From Gnetum montanum (lineage: Eukaryota > Streptophyta > Gnetopsida > Gnetales > Gnetaceae): a stretch of 64,000 nucleotides of DNA. The position numbers and the translations under genes were made by a program. The DNA is taken from positions 508,657 through 572,656 of the forward strand of contig MNCI01004927.1 of assembly GCA_015680685.1 (NCBI GenBank), written 5' to 3'. Positions 1-9,479 of the stretch are shown piece after piece (the first letter of the stretch is position 1; each line of letters starts with the position of its first letter). Under the pieces are notes generated by a model. The model made no database searches and was not told the DNA's origin. It saw only the letters and a list, made by a program, of their open reading frames with translations.

Positions 1-82
1 AATGTCCTCACTTTACACATTAATTTCAAGAAAAATCATTAAAAATTCGGTCTCTTTCAGGTGTCTCACTACTGTTTGGACG

Positions 83-112
83 CGATGTATCGTACGCGAT
101 ATTTACGTGGGG
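83..112 (+). promoter_or_regulatory. Internal promoter-like palindromic motif upstream of the copy A accessory ORF
   Basis: The stretch contains CGATGTATCGTACGCGATAT, a close relative of the 20-base palindrome that sits twice upstream of the TATA box in this copy's own LTR (3407-3463). Copies B and C carry similar motif arrays in the equivalent place, upstream of the candidate intron and the accessory ATG. A TATA box is not clear here; TATATC at 171-176 is the nearest candidate. Promoter function is inferred from the shared layout. Confidence 0.4.
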
Positions 113-317
113 GGAAGTCTTTGAATTTTTTCTCTGCGACTTGCGCTTGAGTGACCCTTGCTTTTTCAACTATATCTCGCGCGCTGGTACCCCGATTTGA
201 ATTCCGTTTGAACCTACTTGAACCCGGAGTGTTCAGTTTAGTCGTGGGGGAGAGACACTTGCCGAAAAGTGCCTAACTTTTTTGAAATTTTTCATCGCCC
301 AAAGGACATCAATTAGG

Positions 318-533
318 GTAATTAATACTAACACTTAGACAAATTGTGCCAAAAATCATACGCCCTTAAGTATACCAGGATATTAAAATGAACATCCACC
401 TAAGTCATAGGACCCATCATTATAATTTTCGAGCACGATCACACAATAACAAACGACCTTTAATTAAGGCAAGTAGTAAGGTATAACTTGATTTCTTAAA
501 CAACCTTACTAACGTCGGCCCGTGTGATTGCAG
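318..533 (+). other. Candidate intron in the 5' leader of the copy A accessory ORF
   Basis: The donor context is TTAGG|GTAATT and the acceptor is GATTGCAG|ATGG, with a TACTAAC branch-point-like sequence about 25 bases before the AG. The start codon of the accessory ORF follows the AG directly. The donor context aligns with GGGTAAGTAT donors in copies B and C. In A the donor is weaker (GTAATT), so it may be decayed. Splicing is inferred from sequence only. Confidence 0.45.
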
Positions 534-3210
534 ATGGCCCCGAAACGCTCCCAGCAGAAGAGTCCGACCCAAGGTGGAGCAAAATAACCTAGGAGAGGTC
601 GAAGGCAAGTCCCTGCCGGATAACATAATGAATAGGAGGTGCATTCATTCAGCATCCATCAAGATGAACCTCCTACCAGACGATCCAGGCAGGCGGAAGG
701 AGGAGCTGCTGCGCCTGAACTGGGACAACAACTCATGTTGCCCCTGGAATGTGTTCAGGCTATCCACACGAAGTCCACAATCGTTTCGGTGATTGTGGAA
801 CTCAACTTCGAATTTTTTGCAGAGTTCGCTCTTGAGGCTGTTAGGGATCACCTCAAAGGGTCTCCCTTATGGCCTGTCCTCTTTGAACAAGGTGCCTGGT
901 ACTTAGGCGAAACGTACCTATTTTGGCACAATAAGGAGCAAGGCACCACGGTAAACATCGGTGGTGTGATAGTGGATTTTTCTGCANAAAGGCTTATGGC
1001 AGAGATAAAGCTTTTGGTGAGCTGACCACGGAAGAGAGAGTTTATTTCAAAATCGGAACCTATCACCTCTTCCCCACAAAAGGTTTAAAAAGAATATCAA
1101 CGTACACGGCAAGAGGATGTGTAGTGTTGATGGGAAAGGTTAACTCTAACCTTCCTCATCTATATTTGACGGAGATCCTAAGGTGATTTGAAGAACGGAA
1201 GACTGGAAAAATGGCACTCCCTTTTCCCTGTCTTATCAGAAAACTGTGCCGTCGGGCTGGGATTCGAGGATATACAAATGACATCCTTCGAAAAGCCCAA
1301 AATGCTTTTTACGCTGAATTGTTAAAGGCGCCAGCTCCAAGAAAGAGCACTGGCGAAGAGTTGGGACCAGATGAGGAAGATGAAGAACAAATGACTGAAC
1401 CCCCTGCAACTCAACTTGCAGGACCCAGTCAACCTCCAACCAACAATAAGAAGCAGGACCCAACACAGGCCAGGATCAGCTACCGCCGCAAGACTATAGA
1501 CCGTCGATGAGCCATTTGAGGGCCATTGCTGAGACGGTCAGTTGGGGAAGTCGTGATGACGCCAATCTCTTCCGTGTCATCGATGATGCCAGCCAGCCTA
1601 CGATTTCAGTAGATTGCACAAGGGGTGAGTTGTCAATGCAAATAGGAGGAGGGGAAAGTAGATGGTCACAACAGATCTCTGGAAACGCGACATCTTTCCA
1701 AGTTCAGTTAGAGACTGGTGAAGGGGCCACTGTGGTGGTCATGCAACACTAGGATGTCGCGGGAGTAGCTGAGGTGGTCGTTAACCACATCAAAGAGTCT
1801 TTTAATATACCTGTTGTGCCACCGACAGATCTTTCAGGAGCACAGGATGCTCAAACTATTGCTGGAACCTCAATGACTCCTGCTAAACATGAGGATGTAT
1901 TAGACAGACTGCTTCAAACAGGACAAGTTTTAACGTCCCTGTTTGACATCCCCCAGGATGTAACGGCAATTCAGTCAGACCTCATTTCGACAAAGGGGAA
2001 ACTGGTCATATCCGAAGTAAGGGCTGAGCATGCTGAGGCTGAAGTGCAGAAATTACAAGAGCAGCTCATCGCCTTACAAGCAGCACAGCGGGATCCCTTG
2101 CGATTGGTTCCCGTAGACCAGTTAGACAATTTTAAAACCGAGCAACTAACCAAATTAATTGCAGAAAATAAGAAGGTGGCAGAAGAAAAGGAGACGGCCA
2201 CTTGGGATGCCTCCGCAGCAAAGGCGCAAACTCATGCACATCTTAAGGCACTCAAGGCCTTGCAGGAAGAGAATAAGCAGTTGGTTGCAGATAACCTTCG
2301 GTTGACTTCTGTGGAGAAGCAAAAGAATGTTCTCGATGAGCACTTTCATCGGCTGCGAGAACAATTCATTCGAGTCAACCAAGATGGAAGCCATTTAGCC
2401 AGAGAAAATCGGACCCTCTCAATGGAGGAGGTACGCGCTATTCGACAGAAATCAGCCATCGAGATTAGTGCATGGCAGAATGAGGCTAAACGACATGAGA
2501 AGCTGAAGGAGCACTTCCGTGATTAGGTGGGGATGTATAAATAGATCCTGGAGAAGGAGATCCATATGGCCAAAGCTCAAATCAACAACATCAGTGCCCA
2601 ACACACTGATTGGGGGGCCATTGTGGACACTTATGCCTATGCCCACCAAGCGGAAATTAAGAACCGGGACCTGCAGATCCAAGACTTAACTGAATACATG
2701 GAGTTGGCAAACCTCCGATATGCCAACCTGGCCATGTTAATAGCAGGACACTCGAGGTCAGATCTCGAGTAGTAGGTAGCTTCCACCCACATCAAATATG
2801 AAGCAGAATTTGCAGAACGAAAGAAGTTGGCTGAAAAATTAGATGTTGCAAATTCTGAACTCGCGGTGGTAAAAGAGAGCTACCAAGGGCAGAAAGATGT
2901 GGCAACCGACTTGGCTCGACGGCTAACAGAACTTCACGAATACAAAGACAAAGCCAGAGCCTTTGAAGAGGAACGACGGGTGTTTGCGGCGTGGTACGTC
3001 AAAGCTAATCAGATGTTCCCGCAACTACCCTGTCCGTGGGAAGTACCGACTCCATCAAACATCGGAGCATCAGCATGGACGGCACAAGACCCTCGGACTA
3101 AAGAGGAGAAGCTCCAGGCTATTCTTCAGCGTCATCAATCTTCAAAACTTGGAGCACGTGACAAAGGGAAAGCACCCATGGAGGAGCCACCGCCACCAGG
3201 AACTACATGA
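534..3210 (+). pseudogene. Retrotransposon accessory ORF, copy A (plant-transposon-like domain plus long coiled coil)
   Basis: The start is the ATG right after the GATTGCAG acceptor; it opens a basic stretch (MAPKRSQQK). A domain of about 200 residues follows, carrying FKIGTYHLFPTKG and PFPCLIRKLCRRAGIRGY. From memory this resembles the putative plant transposon domain and the env-like protein of Athila elements. Next come a Gln/Pro-rich linker (about 1380-1500) and a long heptad-rich, Glu/Lys/Gln-rich region (about 1990-2960) that should form coiled coil. The C-terminus has a Trp/Pro segment (AAWYVKANQMFP) and ends PPPPGTT. No membrane segment is visible. About 30 codons are missing at the N (987) relative to copy C, and the frame shifts in the linker. 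The five stops in the 3' frame (1750, 2524, 2542, 2770, 2773) are all TAG. Function is unknown. Length is about 890 codons. Confidence 0.75.
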
Positions 3211-3370
3211 GTTCCACATTTTTGTAGTTGTAGCATTTTTTCTCTGTGTTGTGTCTTCCCACACTGCGGCATTAGTCCATTTCTTTTTCTAGTTAATAAT
3301 CCCATACCTATCCACTGTGTAATCACTGAAGCTTGTTCTCCTTGTAACTCGAGGACGAGTTTTTATTCAG
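3211..3370 (+). other. 3' untranslated segment between accessory ORF and PPT, copy A
   Basis: This T-rich stretch ends in CTCGAGGACGAGTTTTTATT just before the PPT. The same ending (an ACTTGAGGATGAGTTTTC-like sequence) precedes the PPT in copies B and C, so it is part of the element and may help define the PPT. Confidence 0.6.
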
Positions 3371-3381
3371 TCGTGGGGGTT
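3371..3381 (+). other. Polypurine tract, copy A
   Basis: The sequence TCGTGGGGGTT lies immediately 5' of the LTR start TGATGAG. Copies B and C have TTGTGGGGGTA and TTGTGGGAGTA at the same place. This is the expected primer for plus-strand synthesis. Confidence 0.75.
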
Positions 3382-3406
3382 TGATGAGACGCGGTTTGCG
3401 TCGGCC

Positions 3407-3488
3407 GCGATATCGCGTACGCGATATCGCGTCCTTCCCTACGATATCGCGTACGCGATATCGCAGTCCGCCGCCATGTCTATAAATA
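3407..3488 (+). promoter_or_regulatory. U3 promoter of LTR A: two long palindromes and a TATA box
   Basis: GATATCGCGTACGCGATATC occurs twice, within a perfect 24-base palindrome at 3407-3430 and a 22-base one at 3442-3463. TATAAATA follows at 3481-3488. The same order (GATATC-type repeats, then TATAAATA) is seen in every LTR of this family in the window. Confidence 0.7.
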
Positions 3489-3612
3489 AGAGGCGGCACC
3501 CCCTTGTTTGGGGATCCCAGTTTTAGTGTAGCGAAGCTCTGGCAGTTTGATCCCTCCAGAGTTAGAATTTTCCCGTGTCTGCCCGCAGTGTGGTGAATGT
3601 GATTGTACGGTG

Positions 3613-3663
3613 TCTTTATTCGAGTGTGCCGTACTTGGACACGCACATGACCGGCAATAAAGA
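3613..3663 (+). terminator. Poly(A) signal in a possible hairpin, LTR A
   Basis: TCTTTATT (3613-3620) and AATAAAGA (3656-3663) are reverse complements and enclose CGAGTGTGCCGTACTTGGAC. AATAAA is thus in one arm of a potential stem. The pair is kept in the other LTRs of the family, with the right arm changed to AATAAATA in the copy C 5' LTR. It resembles the poly(A) hairpin of some retroviral R regions, but processing here is inferred. Confidence 0.5.
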
Positions 3664-3888
3664 TCGAGATTACTTCATCATTGCAGCATTCACTTAGTTT
3701 ATTTATTTGTTATTTATTTAATGTTATTTATTGCTTTCATAGCGCGGTGTGAGTACGACTTAACTACGAGCATCTACGGGTGTGTACGGCTAGTTAAGGA
3801 ATCGGTTACTCATCGCGATTAGTCTCTCACCCCTGAACTCCTAGAAGCGGAACGAGTACGACTTGATTACGAGCATTTAAGTGTGACT

Positions 3889-4010
3889 GCTTGGTAGCCC
3901 AGTGGTGTAGCTAGGGGGATCTACGCTTGGTAACCCAGTGGCGTATTTGGGGTCTGCGCTTGGTAATCCTAGTGGCGTACCTAGGCCTATGCTTGGTAGT
4001 CCCAGTGGCA
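3889..4010 (+). repeat. Four tandem units inside LTR A
   Basis: Units beginning GCTTGGTA(A/G)(C/T)CC(A/T)AGTGG start at 3889, 3925, 3958 and 3991 (spacing 36, 33, 33). Copies B and C have related but fewer or more diverged units at the same place. Confidence 0.75.
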
Positions 4011-4355
4011 GTCGTGCACGAAGTCCAATATGTGTACGGTTGATCAAGGAATCGGTTGCTCGTCGCACTTAGGCTAGATTAGATTTCTTACCCTTTTCCT
4101 CTTAACTTAGATTTAGTTAACTATTATTTTCCATTGCCATAAAGAGTAGCATAGAATTAGGAACACATCATACGCCTCATCTAGACTAAACCATACGTGA
4201 CATATGCAAAACTAGTCTAGATGAGAAGACAGCGAACTGTGACCTAAGGCTAACTATCTAGGTGCCACAACTAGTCCATTTGCAGAGTTCGACCGGATCG
4301 CGCGTGCGACGCTCGTTTCGTATGGTTGAGTGTAGGGGTACCTCGCCACTCATCA

Positions 4356-4651
4356 ATACCAATTCATTTTTATGCTTAGGAATCGTGATTTCAACAAAAA
4401 ATGTCTATGAGATCCAAATGTTGTGAAAATAGATTCCATACATGGAACCTATAAGACTAATAATTTCTTGCTAAGCTATTTGAAAAATGAACAAAAGATT
4501 AAATATCTCAATAAACATGAAACTTTAGAATTTTTTCCAAATTGGACATCAAAATCTAAAGTCCACTTATGAATAATTAACATTGCATGCTTATGTATAA
4601 ATGATCCCATATCTAGGGCACATTGCACCATTGAAACATTGTCTAGCTTAA
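4356..4651. other. Unassigned 296 bp between two opposed LTRs
   Basis: No open frame or RNA gene is visible. The first 25 bases (CAATTCATTTTTATGCTTAGG) loosely resemble the leader after the copy C primer site (CAAATCAATGTATGCTTAG), but no primer-binding site is present. It could be leftover leader of another copy or host DNA. Confidence 0.4.
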
Positions 4652-5447
4652 TGATGAGTGGCGAGGTACCCCTACACTCAACCATACGAATACGAGCATT
4701 TCACTTGTGATCCGATCAAACTCTAAGGACTAAGTGCTTACGTGCCCTAATGGAACACTTAAGGTTAATTAATCACTATCTTCCCAAACTTACTTGTATT
4801 GTCATGGTTGTATGGTTAAGTAAGCTTGAGGTACATGATTTTTATGTCTTTTATCTTTTTAATGTCCTATGCTAATGGGGAAGGTGAAGAGAACCAAGTG
4901 ACTAACTTTCATTAACTATTCACTAACTAAGCTCTAATTGTCCTAGCACCAGTACCATTCCCACTTTCTGTACAAACCTTGAACCAGTGCAACGCTACTG
5001 GGATTACCAAATGCTACTCATTACTGGGTTACCAAGTGTTGCACACGTGCTCGAAGCAGTCGTACTGAATGCACTTAACTAGGAGAGTCAAGGGTTGAGA
5101 GAGATTAATTATCTAGGAAACCATTTAAACAATTAACAATAATTAATTCCTATTTAGCTTAGTCCACATGCTGCAAGGTTTATCAGAAAGTTCGTCTTTA
5201 TTGCCGTACACAAATGTGTGCTCAGGTACAATTTGCTCAAATAAAGATCCGTTCACTTTAAGACTCCTACTGTGGGCACATGGAAACCATTCTAACTCTG
5301 GAATGGTAAAATTGCTATATTTTGGCTAAGGGTCTAAGTCTAGATGCCTAAAACAGGGAAAGTTGCCTCTTATTTATAGACATTGCGGCAGGCTGTGATA
5401 TCGCGTACGCGATATCGCAGGGGTGGATGCAATATCGCGGCTCATCA
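4652..5447 (-). repeat. Inverted solo LTR of the Athila-like family
   Basis: Read on the - strand, this 796-bp unit starts TGATGAG at 5447 and ends at 4652. It carries the GATATCGCGTACGCGATATC palindrome (5397-5416), TATAAATA (5371-5378) and the TCTTTATT...AATAAAGA pair near 5197-5250. No internal element sequence or PPT is attached on either side, hence a solo LTR. Flanking 5-mers do not match. Its terminal 45 bases are nearly identical to, and opposed to, the end of LTR A. Confidence 0.8.
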
Positions 5448-5800
5448 CTCACCAAGTAGACAAAATGAGAATAATTCTTAGCATGAATGATTTGAATATC
5501 ATGCTTTTGCATCACATCATTTAATTATGAAGCAAATCTTTGATTGTAAGGCAAGTAACTTAGAATCTGAATGAGAAGATATTATGATGTCAGATCAGCA
5601 ACTAGTGAGTCATATATATCATCAAGGAGAACAAAATTGGGTGTCTTAGTTGCATCAACATCATTAGAAGAAGAAATTAGAAATTTTACTTACTTTTTTT
5701 TCCAAATTTTCATTTTAAGATTCAACAAAATTTTTGACATTGATAATAGAAGTAGAAATGTTAGGATCAGATGAAGAATTTGGAAGTAAGAGCTTTGATT
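5448..5800 (+). pseudogene. Fragment of an unrecognised coding repeat (second copy at 50370-50700, opposite strand)
   Basis: This stretch aligns by eye with the reverse complement of 50370-50700 over roughly 300 bases, including the peptide signature SVLVAS(T/I)SL(E/K)E. Both copies are interrupted by stops. I do not recognise the protein. Because it occurs twice in unrelated contexts, it is probably part of a transposon, possibly the upstream part of the copia remnant that ends at 10640. Confidence 0.4.
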
Positions 5801-6228
5801 TTTTATGTTTTTTATTTTTAGGTATGGATATAAAAATTTTCATGCTACTGATTAATGCAAAAAAAATTTCATGATCATATTATTCAGAAGAGAATACAGG
5901 TCATCATTTATGGTGATGGTAATAGACTCTAAGTGCTGCTACTCAAATACAAGGCTTTTGCTTATCTACTAGTCTTATTGGAACTTAATAAGATGGACAT
6001 TGAGATTTTAGGTAATGATCCTTATATTCATTAAATAAAAACATGGTCCAAAAGGAAGAAGTAGGTTAAGGTAATTGATCTTATAAGTAAATGAGTATAA
6101 GGTTTAATCTTAAATGCTAATGAAATAAAATGCATGTCTTCTTTATGTAAAGTTTATTTTAGAATGTTTTAGAATTTAAACTTTAAGGTAGTTGAAACTT
6201 GTGAATCATGAGTTGCACTTTGGAGTGT

Positions 6229-6618
6229 AAGAAACTATGTGTTGTTGGTAGTTCAAAGGATTCTTTCCTTTAGAATGAAGTTAATAGGAGTATGAAGATC
6301 CATTCAAGGTTCATACTAACTTAATTGTTATCTTTCCCCTCATTTAGAACTACATAGTATTGATTGTTTGCGCATTGCATCATAAGGATATATAGGAGCA
6401 TGAGCTTTGGTTCCAAGCATTGTAAGAAAGCATGTCTTGTTGGTGGTTCGAAGGCTACACACTTTTTGAAATGGGATTTGGAAGGAGTGGAGATCCTTAC
6501 AGGTTTCATGCCATCTTAACCATCATCCAAAGAACTACATGGCCTTTATTCATTGTGTATTGTGTCACAATGATATGTAGGCTTGTGGAAGAGCTTTGGT
6601 TATGATGCTTGGGCCATT
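6229..6618. repeat. Diverged tandem duplication, about 195 bp x 2
   Basis: The unit starting AAGAAACTATGTGTTGTTGG at 6229 recurs as AAGAAAGCATGTCTTGTTGG at 6424. Matching blocks continue through the unit: AGTGGAGATCC / GTATGAAGATCC, CATTTAGAACTACATAG / AAAGAACTACATGG, and ATTGATTGTTTGCGCATTGC / ATTCATTGTGTATTGTG. Confidence 0.65.
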
Positions 6619-8465
6619 ATCCTTTTATATGAAGTAGGGCTTAGGGCTAGATGAGTTAGAGTAGGCATGCATCTTAGCTTTTTTAATGAATGATGACTCT
6701 ATGTATTTACTTATGCTCTATGTGTGCATCATGTATGTTGCATTGTTCAACCATGTATATGATTATAAAAGTGTTGTTGTAATGCTTCTAACCCATGGAC
6801 TAACAAGTTACATATTTGTTGTGTATTGATGCTATGCTTATAGGTTCTTGAGAACATTAAGGTGTAGTCCACCTTGAGTTTACTTTGAAACACTTAACGA
6901 CTTTGGAACTCTTAGGTGATGTCAAATGATGCTTCCCAAAAGTAATGTTATTACACTTAGTATTAGAGCCAAGGTTTTGGTTTAGGCAGAAGACTCATTT
7001 AGACACTTTTGCAAAGTAGTTATGAGTGACAAGTGAAATGGCTAAAGATGAGTGAATAAATCTTGGTTCTACTCTTGTAGAAGATTCAATTACAAGATAG
7101 TTATTATAAGTGGATAATATGATCATGTTGTGTCTATCAGAGGCAAAAATGATTGATTGACTCAGGAATTAGTTGATTCTAAGATAGTTCATTTCTTGTT
7201 GGTGTAAGCTTTAGCATAAAACACAAACATGATCTAGCTTAAAATTTTGTACTAAGAAATCATGTGGTATGCTTAGGGAATATTATTGATGATCTTCATT
7301 TTGTATAAAACAATTGTGTGGTTGAGTTGGTTATGATGAATTGTGAGAGAAACACATTCTCTCATATTGGTTGATCCTTGTGACAGTTAAAGGTGGTGAT
7401 TTTGTTATGCATTGGATATGCAGCAATATATGAGATTAGTGCTTCTTATTGCAATGTGCTGCTTTTGTTATGTGGTTGTTTTGGAATCCATTGATATTAT
7501 GAAAACTCTTTGTCTTGAATGCCTTAAGGAATTTACAAGTTGATGTTACAATATGATGGTTTTATGTTTGTATGTTGTGGAATAATGCTTGGATTTTCAC
7601 ATGAGGATCCTTTGCCAACAATGCCTTGATGGATGAACTCACGATCCATAAAAGAGAATTAACATTGTTTCAAAATTTCATATTTGAAATCTCATGTTTG
7701 AGGGGAGTGTCCCCATTTCCTTACTTTTGGATGATAATTTGGATATGAAAAATGTTGGATGTTTTAATATCTTAGTTTCTTTGTTTAAATATTTCTATGC
7801 AAGGATTTGATTTGATTTGATTTAAGAAGTAATTGTCCCATATGTAGATGATGATTCATATTTATGTGAAACAACATGATACTTGGTTACTAGCTTGTGA
7901 ATGCTTATATAGAAAAGGACTTTTGTGATTGATTTGGTAACCTACAATTGGTGAATAGTGAGATGTGATAGGGCTCTTGAAAAAATGGTGATTGCAGTAG
8001 ATAAATCTCTATATTCACTACCTTCTTTTCATGTTCATCTTCTAGCATGATGGAGGGCTTAGCAAGATTATCTTCTAACCATGTGGTGCTTTTGGTTGCT
8101 TGTAAACATTATGTTAAGTAGTGGTTCTTGTTTTATGAAGATGTTGGCAAATGTTTTTTTTGATGCTAAACACTTTGTTGATTATGACAATGAATGTGAA
8201 ATGGCATTTTATGTTTAACCACCTTGATGGAAGGTAGACAATCAAATTTTCTACTAATATAGTTTGTGCCAAAGAAGTTGGATTGTGGCGTTTGGTGTCA
8301 TCACTTCTTGAATGGGTTGAAGCATCAATGTATGTGTGTATGTTTTAGGGAAAGAAAGAAAAGAAAGAAAGAAAGAGACCTAGCCAAAAAAAAAACAAAA
8401 ACAAAATGAAAGAAAGAAATGAAGGAGAGCACATGTACATAAGTGTGTAGGAAGAGACAATATGT

Positions 8466-8692
8466 GGTGAAGTAACTCCAAGTAGGGGTTATATGTTCTT
8501 GATGATAACTCCAAGTAGGGAATATGTGTTTTTAATAATGACTTTGAGTAGGGAGTACATGTTATTGGTTATGACTTCAAGTATGAAGCACACATTTTCT
8601 ATCATGACTCCAAGTAGGGAGCATTCATTTTAAGGTTATGGCTTTAAGTGGGAAGCATGAATTTCTATAGTGTCTTCGAGGGGGAAGCATAA
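8466..8692. repeat. Degenerate minisatellite, about six units of 35-40 bp
   Basis: The core TGACTCCAAGTAGGGAGCA repeats with changes, for example AACTCCAAGTAGGGGTTA, ACTTTGAGTAGGGAGTACA, ACTTCAAGTATGAAGCACA and GTCTTCGAGGGGGAAGCAT. Confidence 0.65.
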
Positions 8693-9479
8693 ACATTATT
8701 AAAATGAAAGGGAATGTCTAAAGTGAAATTGTCATAGTTAGTCTAAATTCCTAGAGATTCCTACTAGTGCTAGGCTTCTACTATACATCAAACATCACTG
8801 CTAGAGGTAGATGAAATGAATTGCATGTAAAATGTAGATTTTTCTCTAATAGTAAAGGTTGGTATTGCTTGGAAAATGAGACAAGCATATTCTTCCTTAA
8901 CCCAAATTGTGTGAGCATTCTTATGCATTGATTGGATGTTAGGTTGAGTTCAACATTTGTGCCTTATGGTTGATGATCCTAGTTATTGAACCTTCTTATC
9001 TATAATTGTTGGATGGACTTTGAGTGGCTCGATACCCTTGATATCCACATTATTCTTCATGATTAGAAAACGGATAACCAAAGGCTTGGTAAACTTGTGA
9101 GTTTGCAAGAGACTATGCAAAATCAAGAATAGTATGATGTAATGTAAGTAAAATATAACATGTTAATAAAGAATGGTGCTCGAAAACTTATTTAGAGTTA
9201 ACCTCAAATGAAAATATTGACAAGTAAAATGGATTTTCCATATTTAAAGAAAACCTAATAACATGATGAATAAATATAAAGCCCAGTTCCTTGTTTGGGG
9301 TTTGGCATAAAGGAAGGATATTGATTGTAAAGAAATCTCTGTTCTCATCATGAAATTGCAAACCATACAATGTATTTTATCTTTGGTCATTGCATATAGT
9401 TGGAAGTTATATTAGCTTAATGTTAAATCCACTTTCTTGAATGAGGATTTGTAAGAAGAAATGTTTATGCACAAACCTA

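Larger units (their letters stand above)
1..4355 (+). mobile_element. Athila/Tat-like Ty3/gypsy element, copy A (3' part only)
   Basis: The window opens inside this element, downstream of where pol should be. What remains is an internal promoter-like segment, a candidate intron, a long accessory reading frame, a polypurine tract and one LTR that starts TGATGAG and ends CTCATCA. Assignment to the Athila/Tat lineage rests on copy C (29204-48541), which has the same accessory ORF, PPT and LTR layout attached to a recognisable gag-pol and a tRNA-Asp primer site. Copy A is the best preserved: it keeps CpG-rich palindromes that are TG/CA in B and C, and its long 3' reading frame (1507-3210) has only five stop codons. 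The single N at 987 marks a small assembly gap. The 5' LTR, gag and pol would lie to the left of the window. Confidence 0.8.
3382..4355 (+). repeat. LTR of copy A (3' LTR)
   Basis: The 974-bp LTR starts TGATGAG and ends CTCATCA, an inverted terminal pair longer than the usual TG..CA. It holds a palindrome array, TATAAATA at 3481-3488, a poly(A) hairpin-like region (3613-3663) and tandem units at 3889-4010. It aligns in order with the LTRs at 16989, 27730, 29204, 47626 and the inverted one at 4652. No target-site duplication can be checked because the left end lies outside the window. Confidence 0.85.
5801..9470. other. AT-rich decayed repeat DNA without a recognisable gene
   Basis: There are no open frames above background. 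Visible structure is limited to the tandem duplication at 6229-6618, the GAAA-type microsatellite near 8348-8420 and the tandem array at 8466-8692. Position suggests it is the eroded body of the copia element whose 3' end lies at 9480-10640, but I cannot show that. Confidence 0.5.

Noticed and set aside
243-251. Second polypurine tract in copy A (GTGGGGGAG)
   Set aside because: It lies between the promoter-like motif and the splice donor, not after pol as the tracts in B and C do, so it is not in a matching position.
3889-4010. CRISPR-like array
   Set aside because: Units are adjacent diverged repeats inside a plant LTR, with no unique spacers of constant length.
6321-6509. Short minus-strand frame in the 195-bp tandem duplication
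   Set aside because: It spans the junction of two tandem units and is not kept in both.
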